Source of the DNA: Mesorhizobium qingshengii
GTDB lineage: Bacteria; Pseudomonadota; Alphaproteobacteria; Rhizobiales; Rhizobiaceae
Assembly (NCBI RefSeq): GCF_027563465.1
Contig: NZ_JAPFQA010000027.1
Coordinates: 1-50,339 of the forward strand
Direction of reading: 5' to 3'
DNA length: 50,339 bases
Shown here: piece by piece, positions 25,459 to 33,157 of the stretch
Layout of the letters: each line of letters starts with the position of its first letter
How positions within the stretch are numbered: position 1 is the stretch's first letter
Program-made: the position numbers and the translations under genes
The notes under the pieces: model-generated
The model's input: only the letters and a program-made list of their open reading frames with translations
The model's database searches: none
What the model was told of the DNA's origin: nothing

Positions 25459-26460
25459 GTGCGGTTGAGATCTGTCCCGCTGGGTGTCGTCACCAGCCTC
25501 ATCCTCGTCGTCATCGCCTTGACGGCATCAGTCCGGTCCTTTGCCGCATTGCAGCCATCGGGCGTCCCGGCATGGCTGCAGGCCCATGTCGGCGAAGGCG
25601 AAGGTCAAATCGCACAAGTGGTGCTGGAGAGGGCCCGCGCGCTTTACCTGAAGAAGGTTGGCGAAGGCGCCGTCAAAAACCCCTGCTACTTCGCCATGGA
25701 CGCGACACGCCCCGGCGATCTGGGCAATGGCGAACTGGGGCGCCGCTACTACATCATCTGCGAAGCCAACCAGTCGTTTCGCGCGGTTTCGGCGGGTCAC
25801 GGCGGCGGTCGGAATTTGAAAGGCGTCGTCGATTTCGCGAATGGAAGACGGTGCGCGAAGAACTTCGGCAATGCGATGGATTCGGAATTGACGGCCGGCG
25901 GGGCCTATATCACCGGCGAGGAGAAAACATCGTTCAAGGGCTACTACCGCGTCGGGGCGAAACAGGACGCGGTTTTCCAGCGCACCTTCGTGCAGTTTGA
26001 CGGCGAAGGCGAAGCCGCCAATGCCAGACAGCGGGTGATCGGCGGCCACGCGGCCCAGGTGCTGCGCGGCATGTGTCTTCGGAAAAGTCCGGACCGCTCA
26101 TACGCCGACCATGATGGCTACGTGCCGTTTGGCAAGCTGGTGGACTACGCCGGCGGCCGCAGCAATGGCTGCACCAGCTGGTCGCCGGCGGATGCGGAGC
26201 GGATCGTCCCGATGGTGAAGGACAATCCGACCACGCTCTATATCTATCCTGAATCACGCGACATCGCCGCCATCGCGCAAGCGGCGGCGACCGGTCGTTC
26301 GCGGTCAGCCGCCGAACTCTATTGGAATGCATCCTGCCTGAAGGAAATCGGCTCTCCGAAATTCTGGCCGCGAAAGACCCTCGAGCCAATCATCGCTCAA
26401 TACAAGAAGGATCATCCGGCACCGCCGCCCCAGCCGGTGCCGATTTGCAAGGAACCGTGA
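25459..26460 (+). CDS. Murein L,D-transpeptidase catalytic domain family protein
   Basis: A 333-residue exported protein with an N-terminal signal or anchor (VVTSLILVVIALTASVRSFA). The region 75-240 resembles the YkuD_2-type L,D-transpeptidase domain: CYFAMDATRPGDLGNGELGR, an IGGHAAQ histidine (His197), and SNGCTSWSP with the presumed catalytic Cys238. These enzymes modify peptidoglycan cross-links in the periplasm. The C-terminal tail is Pro-rich. The start is GTG at 25459 with AGGAG about ten bases upstream. Catalytic Cys and His are in place, but the overall similarity is modest, so it could be a divergent or inactive member. Confidence 0.65.
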   Translation: MRLRSVPLGVVTSLILVVIALTASVRSFAALQPSGVPAWLQAHVGEGEGQIAQVVLERARALYLKKVGEGAVKNPCYFAMDATRPGDLGNGELGRRYYIICEANQSFRAVSAGHGGGRNLKGVVDFANGRRCAKNFGNAMDSELTAGGAYITGEEKTSFKGYYRVGAKQDAVFQRTFVQFDGEGEAANARQRVIGGHAAQVLRGMCLRKSPDRSYADHDGYVPFGKLVDYAGGRSNGCTSWSPADAERIVPMVKDNPTTLYIYPESRDIAAIAQAAATGRSRSAAELYWNASCLKEIGSPKFWPRKTLEPIIAQYKKDHPAPPPQPVPICKEP

Positions 26461-26597
26461 CTCAAGAAGACAGTTCGGCGCGAAAGCGTGACTCTCTGCC
26501 TGATTTTCGAGTGAGGAAACGGATCACGTCCCAGCCTGCATGCCATTCTGGACCGAGCTCTATCGGACCGTGAACAGCTATTTAAGTCCTGAAACGC

Positions 26598-28133
26598 TCA
26601 GGCAGGGTCAGCCGACAATTTTTCGAGCAACGCGTGTTGGATGAAATCGCCGACGCTCTCGCACGACTCTTGTGTGGTTGCCAAATTTTCAGGCCGATAC
26701 CAACCATGAGTGGTCAACAGGGGTGGAAAAACCGGAGGCCGATTAATGGCAGTATAGGTCGCAGCGACGAGGTGTGTGCCACCCGGATCGACCGCGTAGA
26801 CTTCCACCGCTGGCGATGCGATATCCTGGCCGACTCGACTGTCCTTAAGAAATTGCGGCTGGCGCGGCAATCGAATGAGGACATAATCAGGCGGCGCTGT
26901 GTCAGCCGCCTGGCCCTGATTGATTGGCGATCCTGCTGCCGCGCGCGTGAACCGGAGATACGCGCTCTTGCTTTGTCCGCGCGTCAGGACATCGCCGACC
27001 TCACGGTCGCTTGAAAGAACGCGGATCCGGGCGCAATTGATCAATGACCAGTCGTCGCCTTCAATGACCACACCGTTGACCTTTGCCGGGAGCGTGACCT
27101 TGGAAATGGCAGCAACGGCAGCCTTTTCACGCGCTTTGGCCGCCTGAACCGAAGAGAACGACGCTGCCCACAGGCCAAATGGGATCAAGGCGACCAGTAG
27201 TGCCGCGACAGCGATCAGGTCTCGTTTTGCCGTGAGCCGCAAAACCGATACCACGACTCCGGTGTAGAGAAGGAATGTTGGCATCAAGATCGGCAGCGCG
27301 TAAACCGCGAGCAAGATCGGCAAGAGCTGACCGCTCATTTGGCCTTTTGTCGAGAGCGACCAGAAGAAAACAGCGAGCGCCGCAATCATGCCGATGACTG
27401 CGGCACGCTTCGGCTGCCAGAGGTTCGGCGCTTCCCCCGCCGAAACGGATATCGCCGACGGCGTAGCGGGAGCAATCAGATGCGACCGCCAAACCCGGTA
27501 GACCGCCAAAGCGAGAAAGATCGGCATCGTGTATGGCGCGTAGAACAGGAACAAGAATAGCCGAGCCGTGATCTGAACTGGCAGTTCCGTAAGGCCGAAT
27601 GGTGGAAAGCCACTTGCGCGCAACGCGGCGGCAAACGACAACCATCCCGCCAAGAGTCCTATCGCATTGTCCAGGACACGATTTCCTCCATAGCGAAGGA
27701 CATAACGTGACGGGAAGCCGAGCAGACCGACAAGGACCAACCCAAACAGAGCATAGATCGGTGCATGAAATGACAGGATGCCCGCCGAGAACGGATACGC
27801 CCACCCTGACCCTGCATGTTGCAGGAAGCCCTGGTCGCCGACCAACATGAGTGGTGGGAACGCCCCCATCCATGGGCGCAACCCCGCATCACGTGCCCTA
27901 CGGATACATGCGCTCAGGATAACCGCCAAGGCGCCAACAAAGAAAAGAGGGCGTAGCGCGGTGGAAGCAACGAGAGAGACGGCGCCGCATGTATCTATTT
28001 GACAGTGTGAAGCCGTCGCAATCACCTTCAAAAGGAATGGGAAAAGAAAGACTGTTCCGATAAGGAATACGATCGCAATAGCCGCTCGCCATGCATAAGA
28101 GGGTCGATCGAGAACACCTGTCCAAGTAAACAT
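26598..28133 (-). CDS. Polytopic membrane protein, DUF805-like N-terminus
   Basis: A 511-residue protein with about ten predicted membrane helices in residues 15-330 and a soluble C-terminal domain of about 170 residues. The opening FTWTGVLDRPSYAWRAAIAI and the RRARDAGLRPW motif (about 78-88) resemble DUF805 membrane proteins, but the length far exceeds that family. The C-terminal part (VNGVVIEGDDWSLINCARIR, then DYVLIRLPRQPQFLKDSRVG) matches nothing I know. Base composition is more AT-rich than in neighbours, suggesting recent acquisition. The role is unknown. Confidence 0.65.
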   Translation of the reverse strand: MFTWTGVLDRPSYAWRAAIAIVFLIGTVFLFPFLLKVIATASHCQIDTCGAVSLVASTALRPLFFVGALAVILSACIRRARDAGLRPWMGAFPPLMLVGDQGFLQHAGSGWAYPFSAGILSFHAPIYALFGLVLVGLLGFPSRYVLRYGGNRVLDNAIGLLAGWLSFAAALRASGFPPFGLTELPVQITARLFLFLFYAPYTMPIFLALAVYRVWRSHLIAPATPSAISVSAGEAPNLWQPKRAAVIGMIAALAVFFWSLSTKGQMSGQLLPILLAVYALPILMPTFLLYTGVVVSVLRLTAKRDLIAVAALLVALIPFGLWAASFSSVQAAKAREKAAVAAISKVTLPAKVNGVVIEGDDWSLINCARIRVLSSDREVGDVLTRGQSKSAYLRFTRAAAGSPINQGQAADTAPPDYVLIRLPRQPQFLKDSRVGQDIASPAVEVYAVDPGGTHLVAATYTAINRPPVFPPLLTTHGWYRPENLATTQESCESVGDFIQHALLEKLSADPA

Positions 28134-28318
28134 CGAGCGCTATCCTTCTCCAGAGCGCTCTTTCTTAACCGTTGAAGGTGATCAAATCCTTACAGACGAT
28201 CTTCTTTGTCAGCTACGCAACTTAAGGCCAAAACACAGTACTCACACATAATGAGCCTTCAGTCTACGAGGCGAGAACCCGTAGGGCGCGGGAGAATCTC
28301 CGCCTCGAAAAGTGAAAA

Positions 28319-28339
28319 ATGGGGTCCTTCGGACCCCAT
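28319..28339 (-). terminator. Intrinsic terminator on the yqeY strand
   Basis: ATGGGGTCC (28319-28327) and GGACCCCAT (28331-28339) form a perfect 9-bp stem with a three-base loop. Read on the minus strand it is followed by TTTTTCACTTTT. It is the first terminator after yqeY, 140 bases beyond the stop codon. Confidence 0.75.
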
Positions 28340-28392
28340 CGCCAGTTACATCCAGTGTGGAAAAAAGTGCTCCGCGCTGCAATTAGGCCAAT

Positions 28393-28441
28393 GAGTCAGG
28401 CTTTTGCGGATTCCGAGTCAGACTACTTTGGTTTTGAGTCA
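28393..28441. repeat. Three phased GAGTCAG repeats with four GANTC sites
   Basis: GAGTCAG occurs at 28393, 28415 and 28436 in the same orientation, 22 and 21 bp apart, two helical turns each. Together with GATTC at 28409 this gives four GANTC methylation sites in 48 bp. It lies in the 345-bp gap between the membrane-protein gene and yqeY, which holds no other visible gene. Confidence 0.5.
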
Positions 28442-28478
28442 GATTTCTGAGCATCCCCACAGGGGTCGGGAAATCGTC

Positions 28479-28928
28479 CTACTGCAACAGACCTTTGACG
28501 ATGCCGCTCGCCTTGCCAAAATCCATCTGGCCGGCATATTTCTGCTTCAGCGCGGCGATCACCTTGCCCATGTCCTTCTGGCTGGCGGCTCCCGTCGCCG
28601 AGATCGCCTCGCGTGCGGCTGCCGCTATTGCGGCATCGTCGAGTTGCGTCGGCAGGAAGTCGCGGATGATCTCCATCTCGCCGCGTTCCTGCGCGGCCAG
28701 CTCAGGCCGCTTGCCGTCGTCGAATGCCTTGGCCGATTCCTCGCGCTGCTTCACCATCCTGGCCAGGATCTGCAGGATCTCCTCGTCGCTGGCCGGCTGC
28801 TTGCCGGCACCGCGATTGGCGATATCGCGGTCGTGAATGGCGGCCTGGATCAGCCGCAGCGTCGGCAACCGGTGCTTGTCCTGCGCCTTCATCGCGCTCT
28901 TCAGGGATTCGGCGATTTTTCCGCGCAT
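28479..28928 (-). CDS. GatB/YqeY domain-containing protein
   Basis: A 149-residue stand-alone YqeY protein: MRGKIAESLKSAMKAQDKHR, the middle REESAKAFDDGKRPELAAQE and the C-terminal VIAALKQKYAGQMDFGKASG. The fold is the tail domain of the tRNA amidotransferase GatB, thought to bind tRNA; the solitary form has no firm function. AGGAGA upstream of 28928 fixes the start, rejecting the longer frame to 29003. It is divergent from carA. In many bacteria this gene sits next to dnaG; here the two are about 18 kb apart. Confidence 0.93.
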   Translation of the reverse strand: MRGKIAESLKSAMKAQDKHRLPTLRLIQAAIHDRDIANRGAGKQPASDEEILQILARMVKQREESAKAFDDGKRPELAAQERGEMEIIRDFLPTQLDDAAIAAAAREAISATGAASQKDMGKVIAALKQKYAGQMDFGKASGIVKGLLQ

Positions 28929-29053
28929 GGTGCTTTCTCCTTCGATCGGCGCGGACAATAGCGCCGGGGGCAAGCCAACGCAAACCCTGATGTTGCCGGG
29001 CAAGCCTCTGATATTGCTTGATGAAATAAATCCAAATCCTATTTCGCATCATC

Positions 29054-29082
29054 ATTGACCGCTCTGCCCCCTTCCCCTATGT
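29054..29082 (+). promoter_or_regulatory. carA sigma-70 promoter
   Basis: ATTGAC (29054-29059), 17 bp, CTATGT (29077-29082). It matches ten of twelve bases of the rhizobial housekeeping pattern CTTGAC-N17-CTATAT. The predicted leader is about 115 bases. No terminator hairpin was seen in this leader, unlike that of carB. Confidence 0.6.
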
Positions 29083-29205
29083 ACTGGGCCTTGCATGAAC
29101 TGAACCTTGGATGCGTGGGGGCTGCGAAATCGCTGCCTTGCGCCGTTTGCTGCGCGGATGGCCCGCCGGGCCGGCTGAAGCGCGCAGCCTGATAGGAGTG
29201 CCGCC

Positions 29206-30435
29206 ATGGCCACGATGACCGCCGCGTCGACCCCCGCGTCGACCCCCGCATGGGCCACCGAGAAACCGACCGCCCTTTTGGTGCTGGCCGACGGCACCGT
29301 CATCGAGGGTCGCGGCCTGGGCGCCACCGGCTCCGCCGTCGCCGAAGTCTGCTTCAACACGGCGCTGACCGGCTATCAGGAAATCCTCACCGACCCGTCC
29401 TATGCCGGCCAGATCGTCACCTTCACATTCCCGCATATCGGCAACATCGGCACCAATGACGAGGACATCGAGGATCTCAATCCGGCCGCGCGTGCCGGCG
29501 CCGTCGGCGCGGTGTTCAAGGCCGATGTCACCAACCCCTCCAACTATCGCGCCGGCACCGGTCTCGACCAGTGGCTGAAGAAGCGCGGCATCGTCGCCCT
29601 GTCTGGCATCGACACCCGCGCGCTGACCGCGCTGATCCGCGAAAAGGGCATGCCCAACGCCGTCATCGCGCATGCGCCCGACGGCGTGTTCGACCTCGAC
29701 GATCTGAAGCGGCGCGCTGCCGCATGGTCGGGCCTGATCGGCCTCGATCTCGCCAAGGAGGTCACCTCGGGCCAATCTTCCGTATGGCGCGAGACGCCAT
29801 GGGTTTGGAACGAGGGCTTTGGCGAACAGGCCGAGCCGTCCATGCATGTCGTGGCCATCGATTATGGCGTCAAGCGCAACATATTGCGCCTGCTCGCCGG
29901 CCTCGGCGCCAAGGTCACCGTGGTGCCGGCCAGCACCGGCGCCGAGGAGATCCTCGCCATGGTGCCGGATGGCATCTTCCTGTCCAACGGCCCCGGCGAT
30001 CCGGAAGCCACCGGCGACTATGCCGTGCCGGTCATCCAGGACCTGCTCAAGACCGACATCCCGGTGTTCGGCATCTGCCTCGGCCACCAGATGCTGGCGC
30101 TGGCGCTGGGCGGCAAGACCGCCAAGATGCATCAGGGCCATCATGGCGCCAACCATCCGGTCAAGGACCACACGACGGGCAAGGTCGAGATCGTCTCGAT
30201 GAACCACGGCTTTGCCGTCGACGCCGACTCGCTGCCCGAGGGCGTCGAGGAAACCCACGTCTCGCTGTTCGACGGCTCGAACTGCGGCATCGCGCTCACC
30301 GGCCGTCCGGTGTTCTCGGTCCAGCATCACCCCGAGGCCTCGCCCGGCCCGCAGGATTCGCACTATCTGTTCCGCCGCTTCGTCAACCTGATCCGCGAAA
30401 AGCGCGGCGAGGAATTGCTGGCGGAACGGGCTTAA
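29206..30435 (+). CDS. carA: Carbamoyl-phosphate synthase small subunit
   Basis: The 409-residue glutaminase subunit that supplies ammonia to CarB for carbamoyl phosphate, the precursor of pyrimidines and arginine. The N-terminal domain (VCFNTALTGYQEILTDPSYA) is followed by a class I amidotransferase domain with the catalytic triad Cys291 (FGICLGHQM), His375 and Glu377 (VQHHPEASPGP). The first 20 residues are a variable Ala/Thr/Pro-rich extension. The start has TAGGAG upstream and is served by the promoter at 29054-29082. carB is 15.8 kb downstream on the same strand, so the two are expressed separately. Confidence 0.97.
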   Translation: MATMTAASTPASTPAWATEKPTALLVLADGTVIEGRGLGATGSAVAEVCFNTALTGYQEILTDPSYAGQIVTFTFPHIGNIGTNDEDIEDLNPAARAGAVGAVFKADVTNPSNYRAGTGLDQWLKKRGIVALSGIDTRALTALIREKGMPNAVIAHAPDGVFDLDDLKRRAAAWSGLIGLDLAKEVTSGQSSVWRETPWVWNEGFGEQAEPSMHVVAIDYGVKRNILRLLAGLGAKVTVVPASTGAEEILAMVPDGIFLSNGPGDPEATGDYAVPVIQDLLKTDIPVFGICLGHQMLALALGGKTAKMHQGHHGANHPVKDHTTGKVEIVSMNHGFAVDADSLPEGVEETHVSLFDGSNCGIALTGRPVFSVQHHPEASPGPQDSHYLFRRFVNLIREKRGEELLAERA

Positions 30436-30478
30436 CTCGATCTGTTAGCGCTTGCCCTCATCTGCCTGCCAGCACGGC

Positions 30479-31744
30479 TCATATCTGTGCCCCGTCGTTC
30501 GCCACGCCAGTCGTGACATTTCCGAGCGCCGCCGGCCTGGCCACTTTCGTGACGAAGACCACAAGCGCCAGCATCAGGAAGCATGCGCCGACGAGATAGG
30601 GCGCGCCGCCGAACACGGCCGGCGCGTTCGGCCCCGTGAACCAGGAAAAGATCGCCGTGTAGAGCAGCGGCGTGATGATCGAGGTGATCGAGAAGATCGA
30701 GGTCATCGCGCCCTGCAGTTCGCCCTGCGCCGAAGGCGGCACCTTGGCTGCGGCCAGACTCCTGAGTGGCGGGTCGGCCAGCGCTTCGAGACAGCCGATG
30801 ACGATCACCGCATAGATCATCCAGCCTTGTGACGCGAAGGCGTAGCCGAAGGCGCTGAGCGCCGTGAAAGCGAGACCGATTGCCGCCGTCTTCCACTCGC
30901 CAAGCCTGGGGATCACGCGCGGCAGGACCGTCGCCATGACGATCGCCCCGCACAGGCCGAAGGCACCGAGCGAGAAGCCGATCTGCTGCTGGTTCCAACC
31001 ATAACGGTAGCTGGAGACGAACGACCACACCGCCGGGTACATCATGTGCCCGAGCGTCATCAGGAAGAAGACAAGCCCGATCCAGCCAATGCCTTCATAC
31101 TGGCGCATCTGGAGAAGCGTGCCGACCGGATTGGCGCGTTTCCATTCGAAGCGGCGCCGGTGCTTGTCGTCAAGCGTTTCCGGCAGGAATAACAGCGCGA
31201 TCAGGAAGTTCACGAAGGCAAGGCCGGCGGCGAAGTAGAACGGCACGCGCGGCCCGAACGTGCCGAGCAGCCCGCCCAGAACCGGCCCGATGACGAAGCC
31301 GACGCCAAAAGCGATGCCGAGCAGGCCGAAGTTCTTCGCCCGGTTCTCATCGGTCGAGATGTCGGCGATGAAGGCCGATGTCGTCGAATAGCTGGCGCCC
31401 GAAATGCCGGCCAGCACGCGCCCGATGAACAGCATCCAATAGGACCAGGCGACGGCGCAGATCAGATTGTCGATAGCGAATGTCAGCACGGAGGCGAGCA
31501 GGATCGGCCGCCGTCCGAACCGGTCGCTCAACCCGCCCATGACGGGCGCGAAAAAGAACTGCATCGCCGCATAGACGAAGAACAGCCAGCCGCCTTCGAT
31601 CGCCGCCGCGCTGATGCCGACGCCGGTCAACTCCCTGAGATAGGCCGGCAGCACCGGCATGATGATGCCGAAGCCGATGATGTCGAGCAGCAGCGTGGTG
31701 AAAACGAGCGCAAGGCCCCGCCTGGCGGTTTTGGGATCGATCAT
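30479..31744 (-). CDS. MFS transporter, TetA-like (TCR family)
   Basis: A 421-residue twelve-helix transporter of the tetracycline-resistance type. Motif A is clear (GGLSDRFGRRPILLA), the first helix reads LALVFTTLLLDIIGFGIIMP, and the helix 4-5 region AGISGASYSTTSAFIADIST is typical of TetA relatives. Chromosomal TetA-like proteins of soil bacteria often do not confer tetracycline resistance, so the substrate is left open. GAGGAG upstream of 31744 fixes the start against an open frame to 31813. No TetR-type regulator is adjacent, which argues against a classical tet unit. Confidence 0.88.
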   Translation of the reverse strand: MIDPKTARRGLALVFTTLLLDIIGFGIIMPVLPAYLRELTGVGISAAAIEGGWLFFVYAAMQFFFAPVMGGLSDRFGRRPILLASVLTFAIDNLICAVAWSYWMLFIGRVLAGISGASYSTTSAFIADISTDENRAKNFGLLGIAFGVGFVIGPVLGGLLGTFGPRVPFYFAAGLAFVNFLIALLFLPETLDDKHRRRFEWKRANPVGTLLQMRQYEGIGWIGLVFFLMTLGHMMYPAVWSFVSSYRYGWNQQQIGFSLGAFGLCGAIVMATVLPRVIPRLGEWKTAAIGLAFTALSAFGYAFASQGWMIYAVIVIGCLEALADPPLRSLAAAKVPPSAQGELQGAMTSIFSITSIITPLLYTAIFSWFTGPNAPAVFGGAPYLVGACFLMLALVVFVTKVARPAALGNVTTGVANDGAQI

Positions 31745-31913
31745 GACGGCTCCTCTGCTCGCCCTGGGGCGCAGGCGGACGCACCTTATAGGCGAGCCCA
31801 CCGCGGGGAACAATAAGGGAACAGACAGGAATCGTTGATCCTGACTCTCCCTGACGGCGTCTTTGCCATCAGATCAGCGTTGGGAAACGCGCGCCCGAGA
31901 CTGTTTCGAGATT

Positions 31914-31992
31914 CGCTCCGGCGAGCCATATAGTGGTGGTTTCGAGAACCGGAGCGCAGCGGACGTTTGGTCCGTGAGCACCGGAAGCGCAG
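31914..31992. repeat. Intergenic repeat-like element upstream of the TetA-like gene
   Basis: CGCTCCGG (31914-31921) and CCGGAGCG (31949-31956) are perfect inverted repeats. CGGAC-GTTTG-GTCCG (31960-31974) is a second hairpin, and ACCGGAGCGCAG recurs almost unchanged near 31980-31992. The arrangement 'gaaccggagcgcag...gagcaccggaagcgc' resembles a common rhizobial intergenic repeat (from memory). The rest of 31745-32039 shows nothing. Confidence 0.4.
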
Positions 31993-32039
31993 AAAACGCC
32001 GCTAGATGGCCGCCAGAGTAGAATTTCCAGACAGTCTCC

Positions 32040-32963
32040 TCAGATCGGGCCGCTCAGCGTATTGCAGTCCGAAAGCTTGCCGCTCTTGTAGCCGCGCGCC
32101 AGCCAGGTCTGCCGCTGCTGCGAGGTGCCGTGGTTGAAGCTTTCCGGCACGACATAGCCCTGCGTCTTCTTCTGCAGCGTGTCGTCGCCGATCTGCTTGG
32201 CGGCGTTCAGCGCGCTTTCGATGTCGCCCTGCTCCAATATGCCCTTCTGTGCGGTGTAGTGCGCCCACACGCCGGCGAAACAGTCGGCCTGGAGCTCGAT
32301 GCGCACCGACAGCTGGTTGGCATCGGCTTCGCTCATGCCTTGCCGCATCTGGTTGAACTTGGACATGATGCCGGTCAGGTTCTGCACGTGGTGGCCGACC
32401 TCATGCGCGACCACATAGGCCCGCGCGAACTCGCCCGAAGCGCCGAACTGCTGGTCGAGCTGCTGGAAGAAGGTCATGTCGAGATAGACCTTGTGGTCGC
32501 CCGGACAATAGAACGGTCCGGCAGCCGCGGAGGCAAAGCCGCAGGCCGAACGAACCTGGTCGCTGAACAGCACCAGCTTCGGGTCCTCATAGGTCAAGCC
32601 TTGCGACTTGAAAATGCCGGTCCAGGTGTCTTCGGTCTCGGCCAGCACGGTGGCCACGAACTGCTTCATCTCGTCGTTGGCAGGCGTGCCCGCGCCGCTG
32701 TCCTGGCCGCCGCTGTTGTCGGTGATCTGGCCACCGCCGCCCGGCGCCAGCCCGCCATCGCCACCGCCCAGGATCGTCGACGGATCAAAGCCGAAATACC
32801 AGCCGGCAAGCACCACCAGGATGACGAGGAAGATGCTGCCACCGCCGCCGGCACGGCCGCCGATCGGGATGCGGAACTGACCGGGGCCGCCGCCGATACC
32901 GCCGCCGCTGTCGCTGCGGTCGTCCTCGATATTGTCACTCTGACGACGGCCTCTCCAGAGCAT
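32040..32963 (-). CDS. Neutral zinc metallopeptidase (YpfJ family)
   Basis: A 307-residue predicted metallopeptidase: a Gly-rich cytoplasmic start, one membrane helix (about 44-57, IFLVILVVLAGWYFG), a Gly/Asp-rich linker, then the catalytic domain with HEVGHH (187-192), His187, Glu188 and His191 being the zinc-site residues. Cys141 and Cys153 may form a disulfide (SACGFASAAAGPFYCPGDHK). The C-terminus ARGYKSGKLSDCNTL is the family's standard ending. The family is widespread but without known substrates. It stands alone and is divergent from the CXXCH protein. Confidence 0.92.
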   Translation of the reverse strand: MLWRGRRQSDNIEDDRSDSGGGIGGGPGQFRIPIGGRAGGGGSIFLVILVVLAGWYFGFDPSTILGGGDGGLAPGGGGQITDNSGGQDSGAGTPANDEMKQFVATVLAETEDTWTGIFKSQGLTYEDPKLVLFSDQVRSACGFASAAAGPFYCPGDHKVYLDMTFFQQLDQQFGASGEFARAYVVAHEVGHHVQNLTGIMSKFNQMRQGMSEADANQLSVRIELQADCFAGVWAHYTAQKGILEQGDIESALNAAKQIGDDTLQKKTQGYVVPESFNHGTSQQRQTWLARGYKSGKLSDCNTLSGPI

Positions 32964-33157
32964 GGCAACTCCTCGCGCTGCGAACTTCCCAATCGTTCCG
33001 GCAAGGCCGGTTCAACCCAACAAACAATTATCCCAATGGTTGCGCCAAGTCACAGCATTTTTCGCGGCTTGGGTGTTGCTGGCATGCGGGCTTCACCGCT
33101 CTGGCCGAGCCCAGGGAAGGCCTGTAGCATCGCCTGCGAACGGAGGGACGAGGGCGC

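Noticed and set aside
28393..28441. CRISPR array reading of the GAGTCAG repeats
   Set aside because: Repeats are only 7 bp, there are three of them, spacers are about 14 bp and no cas gene is present.
30479..31744. Calling the TetA-like transporter a tetracycline resistance gene
   Set aside because: No tetR neighbour, and chromosomal relatives often lack this activity; only the transporter family is supported.
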